Shown: positions 15,862-23,520 of the stretch, in pieces
How positions within the stretch are numbered: the stretch's first letter is position 1
How the letters are laid out: each line of letters begins with the position of its first letter
Assembly (NCBI GenBank): GCA_039808325.1
Contig: JBDHSU010000025.1
Coordinates: 1-35,828 of the forward strand
DNA from: JAFKKS01 sp039808325
Lineage (GTDB): Bacteria > Pseudomonadota > Alphaproteobacteria > Rhizobiales > Xanthobacteraceae
Direction of reading: 5' to 3'
Length of the DNA: 35,828 nucleotides
Notes under the pieces: model-generated
What the model was told of the DNA's origin: nothing
Seen by the model: only the letters and a program-made list of their open reading frames with translations
Database searches by the model: none
Position numbers and translations under genes: made by a program

Positions 15862-15975
15862 TCCTCATCCCGAGGCGCGCTGGCAGAGCGCGGCTCGAAG
15901 GATGTCTAAACACAGTTCGGCCGCCCTTCCTTCGAGACGCGTCGCGTTGCGCCGCCCCCGAGGACGAGGCGGAGC
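15862..15975. repeat. Interspersed repeat, family B copy 1
   Basis: This element begins with TCCTCATCCCGAGG and has CTCGAAGGATG, then CCTTCCTTCGAGACGC, in the middle and a CGAGGACGAGG-like end. It shares this pattern with copies at 16659-16758 and 32442-32548 and lies upstream of the first GST gene. It is the most degraded of the three. Confidence 0.6.
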
Positions 15976-16009
15976 GGAGCCGGTACTTAATCGAAAGAGG
16001 AAACCTTCG

Positions 16010-16636
16010 ATGCTGAAGATGTGGGGGCGCAGTAGTTCAGGCAACGTGCAGAAGGCGATGTGGGCGGTCGGGGAGCTCGGCCTGGAGTGCGAGCGCGTCG
16101 ACGTCGGCGGCCAGTTCGGCAAGACGAAAGAGCCGCCCTATAGCGACATGAATCCGAATGCGCTGGTGCCGACCCTGGAGGAAGAGGACGGCTTCATCCT
16201 GTGGGAATCGAATTCGATCGTTCGCTATCTCGCGCGCAAGCACGGCGCCGGCGTGCTCGAGCCGCACGACCCGAAAGCGCGTGCTCTCGCCAGCCAGTGG
16301 ATGGACTGGCAGCTCAGCGTCCTCGGCCCGGCGATCACACCGCTGTTCTGGGGCCTGGTGCGCACGCCGCCGGAGAAGCGCGACTACAACGCCATCGACG
16401 CGGCGCGCACCAAGACGACGGAGGCGATGAAGATCCTCGACTGGGGCCTCGGCAAGCACGCCTTCGTCGCCAACGACACCTTCTCGATGGGCGACATCCC
16501 GGTCGGCGTGATGGCGTTCCGCTATCGCAAGCTGGTGCCGGAGCATCCGCCGATGCCGAACCTGGTGCGCTGGTTGGACGAAATCACGAAGCGTCCGGCG
16601 TTCCACAAGCACATCGGCAGCCTGCCGTTGACGTAA
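16010..16636 (+). CDS. Glutathione S-transferase family protein
   Basis: The 208-residue protein has an N-terminal thioredoxin-like GST domain (about 1-82) with NPNALVPTLEEEDGFILWESNSIVRYLARK, which holds the cis-Pro (VP) and the Glu-Ser (ES) glutathione-binding pair. A helical C-terminal domain follows, with the SMGDIPVG motif typical of the GST fold N-capping box (S-x-x-D). The likely catalytic position has SSSGNVQK, Ser rather than Cys. The substrate is unknown. AGAGG lies nine bases before ATG 16010; upstream sequence in the same frame is repeat DNA. Confidence 0.88.
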   Translation: MLKMWGRSSSGNVQKAMWAVGELGLECERVDVGGQFGKTKEPPYSDMNPNALVPTLEEEDGFILWESNSIVRYLARKHGAGVLEPHDPKARALASQWMDWQLSVLGPAITPLFWGLVRTPPEKRDYNAIDAARTKTTEAMKILDWGLGKHAFVANDTFSMGDIPVGVMAFRYRKLVPEHPPMPNLVRWLDEITKRPAFHKHIGSLPLT

Positions 16637-16658
16637 ACGGCCGCTGCCGGCTTGACGG

Positions 16659-16758
16659 CCTCATCTTGAGGAGTGCCCGCAGGGCGCGTCTCCAGGAATG
16701 GCGTTTCCGGCCATCCTTCGAGACGCCGCTTTTGGCGAGGCGGCTCCTCGGGATGAGG
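16659..16758. repeat. Interspersed repeat, family B copy 2
   Basis: The element runs from CCTCATCTTGAGGAG to CTCCTCGGGATGAGG and so has inverted ends of about 15 bases. It carries the internal GGCCATCCTTCGAGACGCCGCT shared with copy 3, in shorter form here as pieces of at most 20 bases. It lies between the convergent GST and UbiH-type genes. Confidence 0.8.
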
Positions 16759-16769
16759 GCTGGGCAGCC

Positions 16770-17993
16770 CTAAAGCGCCTCGCCCTTGAGCAGCTTCGGC
16801 AGGTCGCCCGAGAGCCCGGCCGCCTCGCGAATGAAAAGCTCCTTCAGCGCCGGCAGGCGGTCGACGATGCCGAGACCGAAGTCGCGTGCGAGCTTGAGCG
16901 TGCCCGACGTGTTGGAGAACAGGCGGTTGAGCCCGTCCGTGGTCACGCCCATCGCGGCGGTGTCGAAGCGGCGCCAGCGCTGGTAACGATCGAGCACCGC
17001 GGTCCCGCCGATATCGAGGCCGAGCCGCGCCGCATCGGCGATCGCCTCGGCGAGCGCCGCGACGTCGCGTAGCCCGATGTTCAATCCCTGGCCGGCGATC
17101 GGATGGATCACATGCGCCGCGTCGCCGACCAGCGCCAAGCGTTCGGCGATGAACGAGCGTGCCATCATGAAGCCGAGCGGGAAGACGCGGCGCGGGCCGG
17201 CAAGGGTGATGTCGCCGAGCTCGAGGCCGAAGCGGCGCTCGAATTCCGTCATGAACTGCGCATCCGGCAGGGCGACGATACGCTCAGCCTCCCGCGTCTC
17301 CTCGGTCCAGACGATGGACGCGCGGTTGCGCGTCAGCGGCAGGATCGCGAACGGGCCGGCGGGGAGGAAATGTTCCTGCGCGCGGCCGCCGTGGCCGCGC
17401 TCGTGCGCCACCGTCGTCACGATCGCGGACTGCCGATAGGTCCACGCGACTTTCGCGATGCCGGATTGCTCGCGCAGGCGCGATCGCGCGCCGTCGGCGG
17501 CGACGAGAAGCCGCGCGGCGTAGGCGCTGCCGTCGGTCAGGCGTGCGTCGATGCGGGCGGACCGCGGTGAAAAATCCGCGACGCCGTGCGGCAGCAGCGG
17601 AATGTTGCTCTCTCGCGCCTTGGCGATCAGCGCCTCGATCAGCGGCGCGTTCTCGACCATGTGCGCGAAAGGTTCGCCCGGGGCGACCTCGCCGGCGAAG
17701 CTGAGATAGACCGGGCGCAGCACGTCGTTCAGACGGCTGTCGGTCACCGTCATGTCGAGGATCGGCTGGGCGCCGGCATCGAGCGTGTCCCACACGCCGA
17801 TGCCGCGCAGCAAATGCCGCGCCGCCGCCGCGATCGCGGACGCGCGCGGATCGTGGACGCCTTGGCGCGCGAAAGCGGGATCGGCCACCGCGACGGTGAA
17901 GGCGTCACCGAGCGCCTGGCGCAGCGCGATCGCGAGCGCGAGGCCGGGAAGCCCGCCGCCCGCGATCAGGAGATCGAGACGTTGTTGCGTCAT
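16770..17993 (-). CDS. UbiH/Coq6-family FAD-dependent ubiquinone hydroxylase
   Basis: The 407-residue flavoprotein monooxygenase has the FAD-binding GGGLPG motif (about 12-17), a DGARSRLRE motif (about residues 160-170) and the second FAD motif LVGDAAHVIHPIAGQGLNIGLRD (about 287-309), which is characteristic of the UbiH/UbiF/VisC/Coq6 family. These enzymes hydroxylate the ring during ubiquinone synthesis. Alphaproteobacteria have several versions (UbiH, UbiF, UbiL, UbiM) that hydroxylate different positions, and the position used here cannot be told by eye. The length is normal. The next gene upstream on the same strand is unrelated in sequence. Confidence 0.88.
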   Translation of the reverse strand: MTQQRLDLLIAGGGLPGLALAIALRQALGDAFTVAVADPAFARQGVHDPRASAIAAAARHLLRGIGVWDTLDAGAQPILDMTVTDSRLNDVLRPVYLSFAGEVAPGEPFAHMVENAPLIEALIAKARESNIPLLPHGVADFSPRSARIDARLTDGSAYAARLLVAADGARSRLREQSGIAKVAWTYRQSAIVTTVAHERGHGGRAQEHFLPAGPFAILPLTRNRASIVWTEETREAERIVALPDAQFMTEFERRFGLELGDITLAGPRRVFPLGFMMARSFIAERLALVGDAAHVIHPIAGQGLNIGLRDVAALAEAIADAARLGLDIGGTAVLDRYQRWRRFDTAAMGVTTDGLNRLFSNTSGTLKLARDFGLGIVDRLPALKELFIREAAGLSGDLPKLLKGEAL

Positions 17994-18096
17994 GCGGTAC
18001 GTTCCGGCGCGGCGGCGCTCCGCTTCTTGCGCCCCGTGGCGAGGGCGGAGGTGGGGGCGTCAAGCTAACACTGACCCCACCCCGATGCACCCCGTG

Positions 18097-18126
18097 CGTC
18101 GACCCTCCCCGCGAGGGGGAGGGTTA
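18097..18126. repeat. Interspersed C/G-rich palindrome (family E) copy 2
   Basis: CCCTCCCC and GGGGGAGGG arms around GCGA form a tight hairpin just downstream of the second Bug gene on the minus strand. A related sequence lies in ggt (4643-4680). It could act as a terminator stem but lacks a clear T-run on the minus strand. Confidence 0.6.
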
Positions 18127-18129
18127 AGA

Positions 18130-19107
18130 TCAATCCACCGAGACGCCGCTTGCCTTGATCGGGCCTTCCCACTTCTTGATCTCGTCCTTCACGAACTGGC
18201 CGAGATAGTCCGGCGTGCGGCGCTCCGGTGCGACGATTTGCGCGCCGAGCCCTTGCAGGCGATCCTTCACCGCCGGCGTGTCCAGCGCCTTCAACGTTGC
18301 ATCGTTGAGTTTCTTCACGATGTCGGCGGGCGTTCCCTTCGGCAGGAAGAAGGCGTTCCACGTGTAGCCTTCGACGCCCGGCATGCCGCCTTCCGCCGTG
18401 GTCGGAACATTCGGCAGCACGGCCGAACGCTCCTTGGTCATCATTGCGATCGCCTTGACCGTGCCGCCGTCGACCTGCGGCTTCGCGGTGGTGACGATCT
18501 CGCAGAGGAAGTCGATGCGCCCGCCCTGCAGGTCCTGCATCGCAGGGCCGGTGCCGCGATAGGGCACGTGCGTGATCTTCGTTCCCATCGCGGTGTCGAG
18601 CACGACGCAGCCGAGATGCGTCGCCGAGCCGGCGCCGGCGGACCCGAAGGTCATCTTCGCCGCGTTGGCTTTCGAATAAGCAACGAAGTCCTTCAGATTG
18701 TCGGCCGGGAAATCCTTGCGCGCGATGACGACGAGCGGAACTTCCGCGATCAGCGCGACCGGCGTGAAATCGGTGACGGAATTGTAGGCCGGCTTTTTGT
18801 AGAGCGTCTGGTTCTGCGCATGCGTGCCGACGGTGCCGAGAACGAACTGGTAGCCGTCCGGCGCGGCATTGGCGACGCGCGCGGAGCCGGTCATGCCGCC
18901 GGCGCCGGTCGCGTTCTCCACCACCACCTGCTGGCCGAGGATGGCGCTCATGCGCTCCGCCATCACGCGGCCGAGCACGTCGGTCGGGCCTCCGGCGGCG
19001 AAGGGGATCACCATGGTGATCGGACGGGTCGGATATTGCTGCGCCTGCGCGCCGACGGTGAACGTCAGCAATGCCGCGAGCGCGGCCAGCATCGACTTAT
19101 TCGTCAT
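18130..19107 (-). CDS. TctC/Bug-family periplasmic substrate-binding protein (second)
   Basis: The 325-residue exported protein starts with a signal peptide (about 1-22, GAQA-QQYPTRP) and has the family start YPTRPITMVIPFAAGGPTDVLGRV, the GAGGMTGSARVANAAPDGYQFVLG segment and the GTHAQNQTLYKKPAYN segment. It would bind a small organic acid for a tripartite tricarboxylate transporter, but no tctA or tctB is nearby. GGAG lies near ATG 19107; in-frame codons further upstream lack signal-peptide character. It is divergent from tesB. Confidence 0.92.
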   Translation of the reverse strand: MTNKSMLAALAALLTFTVGAQAQQYPTRPITMVIPFAAGGPTDVLGRVMAERMSAILGQQVVVENATGAGGMTGSARVANAAPDGYQFVLGTVGTHAQNQTLYKKPAYNSVTDFTPVALIAEVPLVVIARKDFPADNLKDFVAYSKANAAKMTFGSAGAGSATHLGCVVLDTAMGTKITHVPYRGTGPAMQDLQGGRIDFLCEIVTTAKPQVDGGTVKAIAMMTKERSAVLPNVPTTAEGGMPGVEGYTWNAFFLPKGTPADIVKKLNDATLKALDTPAVKDRLQGLGAQIVAPERRTPDYLGQFVKDEIKKWEGPIKASGVSVD

Positions 19108-19306
19108 TCCACTCTCCGGTTTGAGACCGGCCTGCATATCGCATCGTGCGCGGTATCCGCAATGCGGCGGCCTTCTGTTCCGGCGCTGGCCGCGAAGGCG
19201 GCCTACGGCGTCGCCGCCGCGGGGCCCAGACGGAGACGACGGCTTGACTTTCGCCGCCGCGCCGCGCGTTTGTGCCGTCAACCTTCCCCTCGACGACGAG
19301 TTCCGT

Positions 19307-20170
19307 ATGGCTTCTGCCGTCCAGACCCTGCTTGAAATCCTCGACCTCGAGCCGCTCGAGGTGAACCTGTTCCGCGGACGCAGCCCGCAGACGGGCTGGC
19401 AGCGCGTGTTCGGCGGGCAGGTGATCGGGCAGGCGCTGGTCGCGGCGTGCCGGACTGTGGAAGGGCGCACGCCGCATTCGCTGCACGGCTATTTCATGCT
19501 GGCCGGCGACCCGAGCGTGCCGATCATCTACGAGGTCGATCGCATTCGCGACGGCAAGAGCTATTCCACGCGACGGGTGGTCGCGATCCAGCACGGGCAC
19601 GCGATCTTCACGCTGTCGGCCTCGTTCCACAACGACGAGGAAGGGCTGGCGCACCAGTCGCCGATGCCGGACGTTCCGTTTCCAGAGGCGCTGCCGGCCG
19701 AATCCGATATCCGCAAAAGCTTCCTGCCGATAATGCCGGAAGCGGTGCGCCGCTATTACGAGCGCGACCGCCCGATCGAGCTGCGGCCGGTCGAATATGA
19801 CCGCTATCTCGGCAAGAAATACGAGAACGGAAAATTCCACGTCTGGATCCGCACGACCGCGCCGCTGCCGAACGACCCGGCGATCCATCAGTGCGCGCTT
19901 GCCTATGCCTCAGACCTGACGCTGCTCGACACGTCGCTGGTGCCGCATGGGAGGACGCTGTTCGAGCCGGAATTCATGGCGGCGAGCCTCGACCACGCCC
20001 TATGGATTCATCGCCCGTTCCGCGCCGACGATTGGCTGCTGTATGCGCAGGAGACGCCGAACCTGCATGGCGGCCGTGGCTTTTCGCGCGGCTCGATCTT
20101 CTCGCGCGACGGGACGCTGGTCGCCTCGGTGGCGCAAGAAGGCATGGTGCGCCAGCGGCGGCCCGTGTGA
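19307..20170 (+). CDS. tesB: Acyl-CoA thioesterase II
   Basis: The 287-residue protein has the double hot-dog fold of TesB. The N-terminal half contains VFGGQVIGQALVAACRTV and the HGYFMLAGDPSVPIIYEVDRIRDG strand. The C-terminal half carries the catalytic Asp in YASDLTLLDTSL, and near the C-terminus VAQEGMVR with the catalytic Gln. It cleaves acyl-CoA to fatty acid and CoA with broad chain-length use. Length and motifs are normal. There is no good ribosome binding site before ATG 19307, but it matches the family N-terminus. It is followed by glnK-amtB in the same direction, across a 383-bp gap that has its own promoter. Confidence 0.93.
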   Translation: MASAVQTLLEILDLEPLEVNLFRGRSPQTGWQRVFGGQVIGQALVAACRTVEGRTPHSLHGYFMLAGDPSVPIIYEVDRIRDGKSYSTRRVVAIQHGHAIFTLSASFHNDEEGLAHQSPMPDVPFPEALPAESDIRKSFLPIMPEAVRRYYERDRPIELRPVEYDRYLGKKYENGKFHVWIRTTAPLPNDPAIHQCALAYASDLTLLDTSLVPHGRTLFEPEFMAASLDHALWIHRPFRADDWLLYAQETPNLHGGRGFSRGSIFSRDGTLVASVAQEGMVRQRRPV

Positions 20171-20179
20171 GGCGTGCTC

Positions 20180-20301
20180 GTCATTCCGGGGCGCCGCGCC
20201 AGCGGCGGGCCCGGAATCCACAGCTCCGGCATCACCGTGGATCGACGGACCGGGATTATGGATTCCCGACAGCCCTCGCTGCGCCCAGCCTCCGGAATGA
20301 C
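20180..20301. repeat. Interspersed repeat, family C copy 3
   Basis: The element is about 122 bp with perfect 10-bp inverted ends (GTCATTCCGG at 20180-20189, CCGGAATGAC at 20292-20301). It carries GGGATTATGGATTCC, also seen in copy 1. It follows tesB directly and may end its transcript. Confidence 0.8.
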
Positions 20302-20450
20302 AGATGAGGGGCATCGCCCCCGCTCTGCCCAAAATTTGCGCAGGCGCGCATTCGATAGGCGCGGCCGAAAGGGCTCCAGAGGACGGCGCTGGCCTCTGAT
20401 GTCGCGCGATTTGCTCCTGTTGCCAGTGCGTTAGCGCGTTCGTCCTGAGT

Positions 20451-20466
20451 TGGCACGGCGCTTGAT
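20451..20466 (+). promoter_or_regulatory. Sigma-54 (-24/-12) promoter of glnK-amtB
   Basis: TGGCACG (20451-20457), four bases, then TTGAT (20462-20466) matches the sigma-54 consensus TGGCACG-N4-TTGC at all conserved bases except the final C, which is A. The predicted transcript start is near 20477, about 77 bases before the glnK ATG. In many Proteobacteria glnK-amtB is driven by sigma-54 and NtrC under nitrogen limitation, which agrees with this site. No clear NtrC site was found by eye. Confidence 0.75.
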
Positions 20467-20553
20467 TAGACAGCCTCCGACGCGCCGCGCGGCAAGGGGG
20501 CACAGACGACCGCCTGCCCGATGCGCATTCAGCGGGCTGGGAGTCTGTCATTC

Positions 20554-20892
20554 ATGAAAATCGTCATGGCGATCATCAAGCCATTCAAGCTCGATGAGGT
20601 GCGCGATGCCCTCACCGCGCTCGGGGTGCATGGCCTGACCGTCACCGAAGTCAAAGGCTACGGGCGCCAGCGGGGGCATACCGAAGTCTATCGCGGCGCC
20701 GAATATGCCGTGAGCTTTCTGCCGAAGGTGAAGATCGAAGTCGCGGTCGCGGCCGACCAGGTGGACAAGGTCGTGGACGCGATCAGCGCCGCCGCCAAGA
20801 CCGGCCAGATCGGCGACGGCAAGATTTTCGTGCTCGATCTCGAGCACGCGATGCGCATCCGCACCGGCGAAACCGATGCCGCCGCTCTCTAA
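20554..20892 (+). CDS. glnK: PII nitrogen signal protein GlnK
   Basis: The 112-residue protein is a PII trimer subunit with the KPFKLDEVRDAL start and the T-loop GHTEVYRGAEY carrying Tyr51, the site of uridylylation. The C-terminal RIRTGETDAAAL ending is normal. PII proteins sense ATP/ADP and 2-oxoglutarate. GlnK binds and blocks AmtB at high nitrogen. The name glnK rather than glnB rests on the linked amtB gene 31 bp downstream and on the sigma-54-like promoter. GGGAG precedes the ATG by about ten bases. Confidence 0.95.
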   Translation: MKIVMAIIKPFKLDEVRDALTALGVHGLTVTEVKGYGRQRGHTEVYRGAEYAVSFLPKVKIEVAVAADQVDKVVDAISAAAKTGQIGDGKIFVLDLEHAMRIRTGETDAAAL

Positions 20893-20923
20893 TCCTCGCG
20901 CCATGCTTCGACAGGAGTTTACG

Positions 20924-22270
20924 ATGATGTTCACATCCCACCGCCGCGCGGCGCTCGCGGGAGCGTCGGCGCTCGGCGCGCTGGCGTTGCTCGCTTTCCT
21001 TTCCGAGCCGGGCTTCGCGCAGACCGCGGCGCCGGCTGCTCCGGCGGCGCCCAAGCTCGACACCGGCGACACCGCCTGGATGCTCACCTCGACGGCGCTC
21101 GTCCTGATGATGACCATTCCCGGCCTCGCGCTGTTCTACGGCGGCATGGTCCGGCGCAAGAACGCGCTCGGCGTCGTAATGCAGAGCTTCGCGATCTGCT
21201 GTCTCGTCACCGTGCTGTGGATGCTGTTCGGCTACTCGCTCGCGTTCACGAGCAACGGCAGCGAGGCGGTGAACCGTTACATCGGCGGCATCGGCAAGGC
21301 ATTGCTGTCCGGCGTCGGCGTCACCTCGACGAACGCGCTCGCGGCGACGATCCCGGAATTCGTGTTCGTGACGTTCCAGATGACGTTCGCCATCATCACG
21401 CCGGCGCTGATCACCGGCGCCTTCGCCGAGCGCATGAAGTTCTCCGCGGTGATGTGGTTCATGGGCCTCTGGCTCGTGCTCGTCTACGTGCCGATCGCGC
21501 ACTGGGTATGGGGCGGCGGCTTCCTCGGCGCGGCGGGCGTTCTCGACTTCGCCGGCGGCACGGTCGTGCACATCAATGCCGGCGTGGCGGGTCTCGTCTG
21601 CTGCCTGATGCTCGGCACGCGCAAAGGCTACGGCACCGTCAATCTCGCGCCGCATAATCTCGTGCTCACGATGATCGGCGCCTCGCTGCTGTGGGTCGGG
21701 TGGTTCGGCTTCAACGCCGGCTCGGCGGTCGGCGCCAATGCGCTCGCCGGGGCGGCGATGATCAACACGCAGGTGGCGACCGCCGCCGCGGCGCTCGCCT
21801 GGATGGTCTGCGAGTGGATCGTGATCAAGAAGCCGAGCCTGCTCGGCATCTTGTCGGGCGCCGTCGCGGGTCTCGTCGCCGTCACGCCGGCCGCCGGCTT
21901 CGTCAATCCGACGGGCGCACTCGTCGTCGGCATCGTCGCCGGCACCGGCTGCTACATCGCCGCGGTCCACGTGAAGAAAGCGCTGGGCTACGACGACTCG
22001 CTCGACGTCTTCGGCGTCCACGGCGTCGGCGGTATCATCGGCGCGATTTTGACCGGCATGTTCGCCGACGTTTCGATCAACGAACTCGGCAAGGACGCGA
22101 GCGTTATGACGCAAATCTACGGTGTCGCCGTGACCATCGTCTACACGGCGGCGATGACGGCGATCATCCTCACGGTCATCAAGGCCATGCTCGGCCTGCG
22201 CGTCTCCGCGAGCGACGAAGAGGAGGGGCTCGACCTCACCGCGCACGGCGAGCGCGCCTACACGGCCTGA
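20924..22270 (+). CDS. amtB: Ammonium transporter AmtB
   Basis: The 448-residue inner-membrane protein has a cleavable-type signal (about 1-32, GFAQT) and eleven membrane helices typical of Amt channels. The pore twin-His residues are His216 (TVVHINAG) and His366 (FGVHGVGG), and the Phe-gate motif FQMTFAIITPAL is present. The start ATG 20924 has AGGAG seven bases upstream; an in-frame ATG at 20876 lies within the glnK end. The cytoplasmic tail (after about 425) is short, as usual. It would carry ammonium into the cell when nitrogen is scarce and is shut by GlnK. Confidence 0.96.
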   Translation: MMFTSHRRAALAGASALGALALLAFLSEPGFAQTAAPAAPAAPKLDTGDTAWMLTSTALVLMMTIPGLALFYGGMVRRKNALGVVMQSFAICCLVTVLWMLFGYSLAFTSNGSEAVNRYIGGIGKALLSGVGVTSTNALAATIPEFVFVTFQMTFAIITPALITGAFAERMKFSAVMWFMGLWLVLVYVPIAHWVWGGGFLGAAGVLDFAGGTVVHINAGVAGLVCCLMLGTRKGYGTVNLAPHNLVLTMIGASLLWVGWFGFNAGSAVGANALAGAAMINTQVATAAAALAWMVCEWIVIKKPSLLGILSGAVAGLVAVTPAAGFVNPTGALVVGIVAGTGCYIAAVHVKKALGYDDSLDVFGVHGVGGIIGAILTGMFADVSINELGKDASVMTQIYGVAVTIVYTAAMTAIILTVIKAMLGLRVSASDEEEGLDLTAHGERAYTA

Positions 22271-22362
22271 AAGATCGCGGTGATCCCTGGAGGCTGGGTT
22301 CCGCCTCCGGGGTCATGCGTCGCGCTACGACGTCGGCGGAACCCGGCACCGCCGCTGTCGTC

Positions 22363-22403
22363 GAGAGGCCTCGGGCGCAAGCTCGGGGCCTCTCCCTATT
22401 TTC
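22363..22403 (+). terminator. Hairpin terminator downstream of amtB
   Basis: A 14-bp stem with two G-U pairs (GAGAGGCC at 22363-22370 and GGCCTCTC at 22387-22394, continuing inwards) closes on a GCAA tetraloop and is followed by CCTATTTTCG. The T-rich tail and the position, 93 bp after amtB and before the LysR gene, suggest an intrinsic terminator. A shorter hairpin (GGAGGC..GCCTCC) lies closer to amtB at about 22289-22308. Confidence 0.6.
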
Positions 22404-22407
22404 GTCA

Positions 22408-22454
22408 TTGCCGCGCTGGACGCGGCAATCCATCATCGAGCCCGGTCATGACGC
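22408..22454. repeat. Partial family C-like repeat
   Basis: A perfect 8-bp hairpin (TTGCCGCG at 22408-22415, CGCGGCAA at 22421-22428) is followed by a GGTCATGAC end. It looks like half of a family C element and lies just upstream of the LysR gene. Confidence 0.45.
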
Positions 22455-22473
22455 ATGAGGGGTCGTCGGGAAG

Positions 22474-23520
22474 ATGGATCACGCCGGCAAGCTTGAGACG
22501 TTCGTGCAGGTGGTGAATGCCGGCAGTTATTCCGCGGCGGCGCGCGCCATGGGGCTGACGCCGTCGGCGGTGAGCAAGCTGATCGCGCGTATCGAGGATC
22601 ATCTCGGCGCGCGCCTGATCAATCGCTCGACGCGGCAACTGACGCTGACGCCGGAAGGCGAGATCTTCCACCGCCATTGCCTCAAGATCATCGCCGATAT
22701 CCAGCAGGCGGAAGAAGCGGTGGCGGCGCAGAATGTCGAGCCGCGCGGGCGACTGCGCATCAATTCGTCGTTGCCGATCGCGATCCATCGCATCCAGTCG
22801 CTGATCCCGGAATTCCTCGCGCGCTATCCGCGCATGAGCGTCGACCTCTCGCTCAACGACGAGGTCGTCGATCTGGTCGAGGAGCGCGCGGACGTCGCGA
22901 TCCGCATCGGGCCGTTGCAGGATACGTCGCTGCGTGCGCGCAAGATCTGTAGCAGCCGGCGCGTGATCGTGGCCGCGCCAGACTACCTCGAGCGCCACGG
23001 CACGCCGGCGACGCCGGCCGATCTCGCGCAGCACAACTGCCTCGCCTACGATCTCAAGAACAGTCTCAATGCATGGCCGTTCAAGCTCGAGAACGCGCAG
23101 GTCAGCGTCACGGTCGAGGGAAATTTCCGCGGCAACAACGGCGAGACCCTACGGCATCTGGCGCTGGCCGGCACGGGGATCGCGCGGCTCGCCTGGTTCC
23201 AGGTCGGCGAGGATGTGCGCGACGGCCATCTCGTGCCGCTGCTGGAGGATTTTCATCCCGGCGACACGCAGGGCATCTACGCCGTGTTCGTCAATCACAA
23301 ATTCACGGCGGCGCGCGTACGCTGCTTCGTCGATTTCCTGGTCGAGAAACTCGGCCGCGCGCAGCCGTGGCTGGGCGCGGACGCGATGCCGGCCGGCGTT
23401 CGTCCCGACCGCGTGCGCGTGGCGCGGCCGGGACGCGCGATCGCTACTTCGTCTTCGCCAGGCCGAGCGATTTCAGCGTCTGGCCGATCTCGGCGTCATC
23501 CGTTTTCAGGAAGCCCGTGA
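22474..23520 (+). CDS. LysR-family transcriptional regulator
   Basis: The 348-residue protein has the N-terminal winged helix of LysR regulators (FVQVVNAGSYSAAARAMGLTPSAVSKLIARIEDHLGARLINRSTRQLTLTPEG, here residues 10-62) and the C-terminal ligand-binding domain (about 90-300), CrgA-like type. The ligand is unknown. Normal LysR proteins of this group are about 300 residues. This one runs about 40 residues longer because its frame continues into the DNA of the convergent Bug gene, overlapping it by 77 bp (23444-23520). The tail is Arg/Ser/Pro-rich and looks like a readthrough rather than a domain. It might regulate a neighbouring Bug gene, but its natural target is not clear. Confidence 0.88.
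   Translation: MDHAGKLETFVQVVNAGSYSAAARAMGLTPSAVSKLIARIEDHLGARLINRSTRQLTLTPEGEIFHRHCLKIIADIQQAEEAVAAQNVEPRGRLRINSSLPIAIHRIQSLIPEFLARYPRMSVDLSLNDEVVDLVEERADVAIRIGPLQDTSLRARKICSSRRVIVAAPDYLERHGTPATPADLAQHNCLAYDLKNSLNAWPFKLENAQVSVTVEGNFRGNNGETLRHLALAGTGIARLAWFQVGEDVRDGHLVPLLEDFHPGDTQGIYAVFVNHKFTAARVRCFVDFLVEKLGRAQPWLGADAMPAGVRPDRVRVARPGRAIATSSSPGRAISASGRSRRHPFSGSP

Larger units (their letters stand above)
20171..20553. other. 383-bp gap between tesB and glnK
   Basis: The gap holds a family C repeat (20180-20301), then a GAGGGGC..GCCCC hairpin near 20306-20322, a stretch with no recognised feature, and the sigma-54-like promoter (20451-20466) followed by the glnK leader. I see no NtrC-type binding site I would call and no small gene. 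Confidence 0.6.

Noticed and set aside
20300..20450. NtrC binding sites upstream of the glnK promoter
   Set aside because: I found no pair of TGCACC-type half-sites with the right spacing; not reported.
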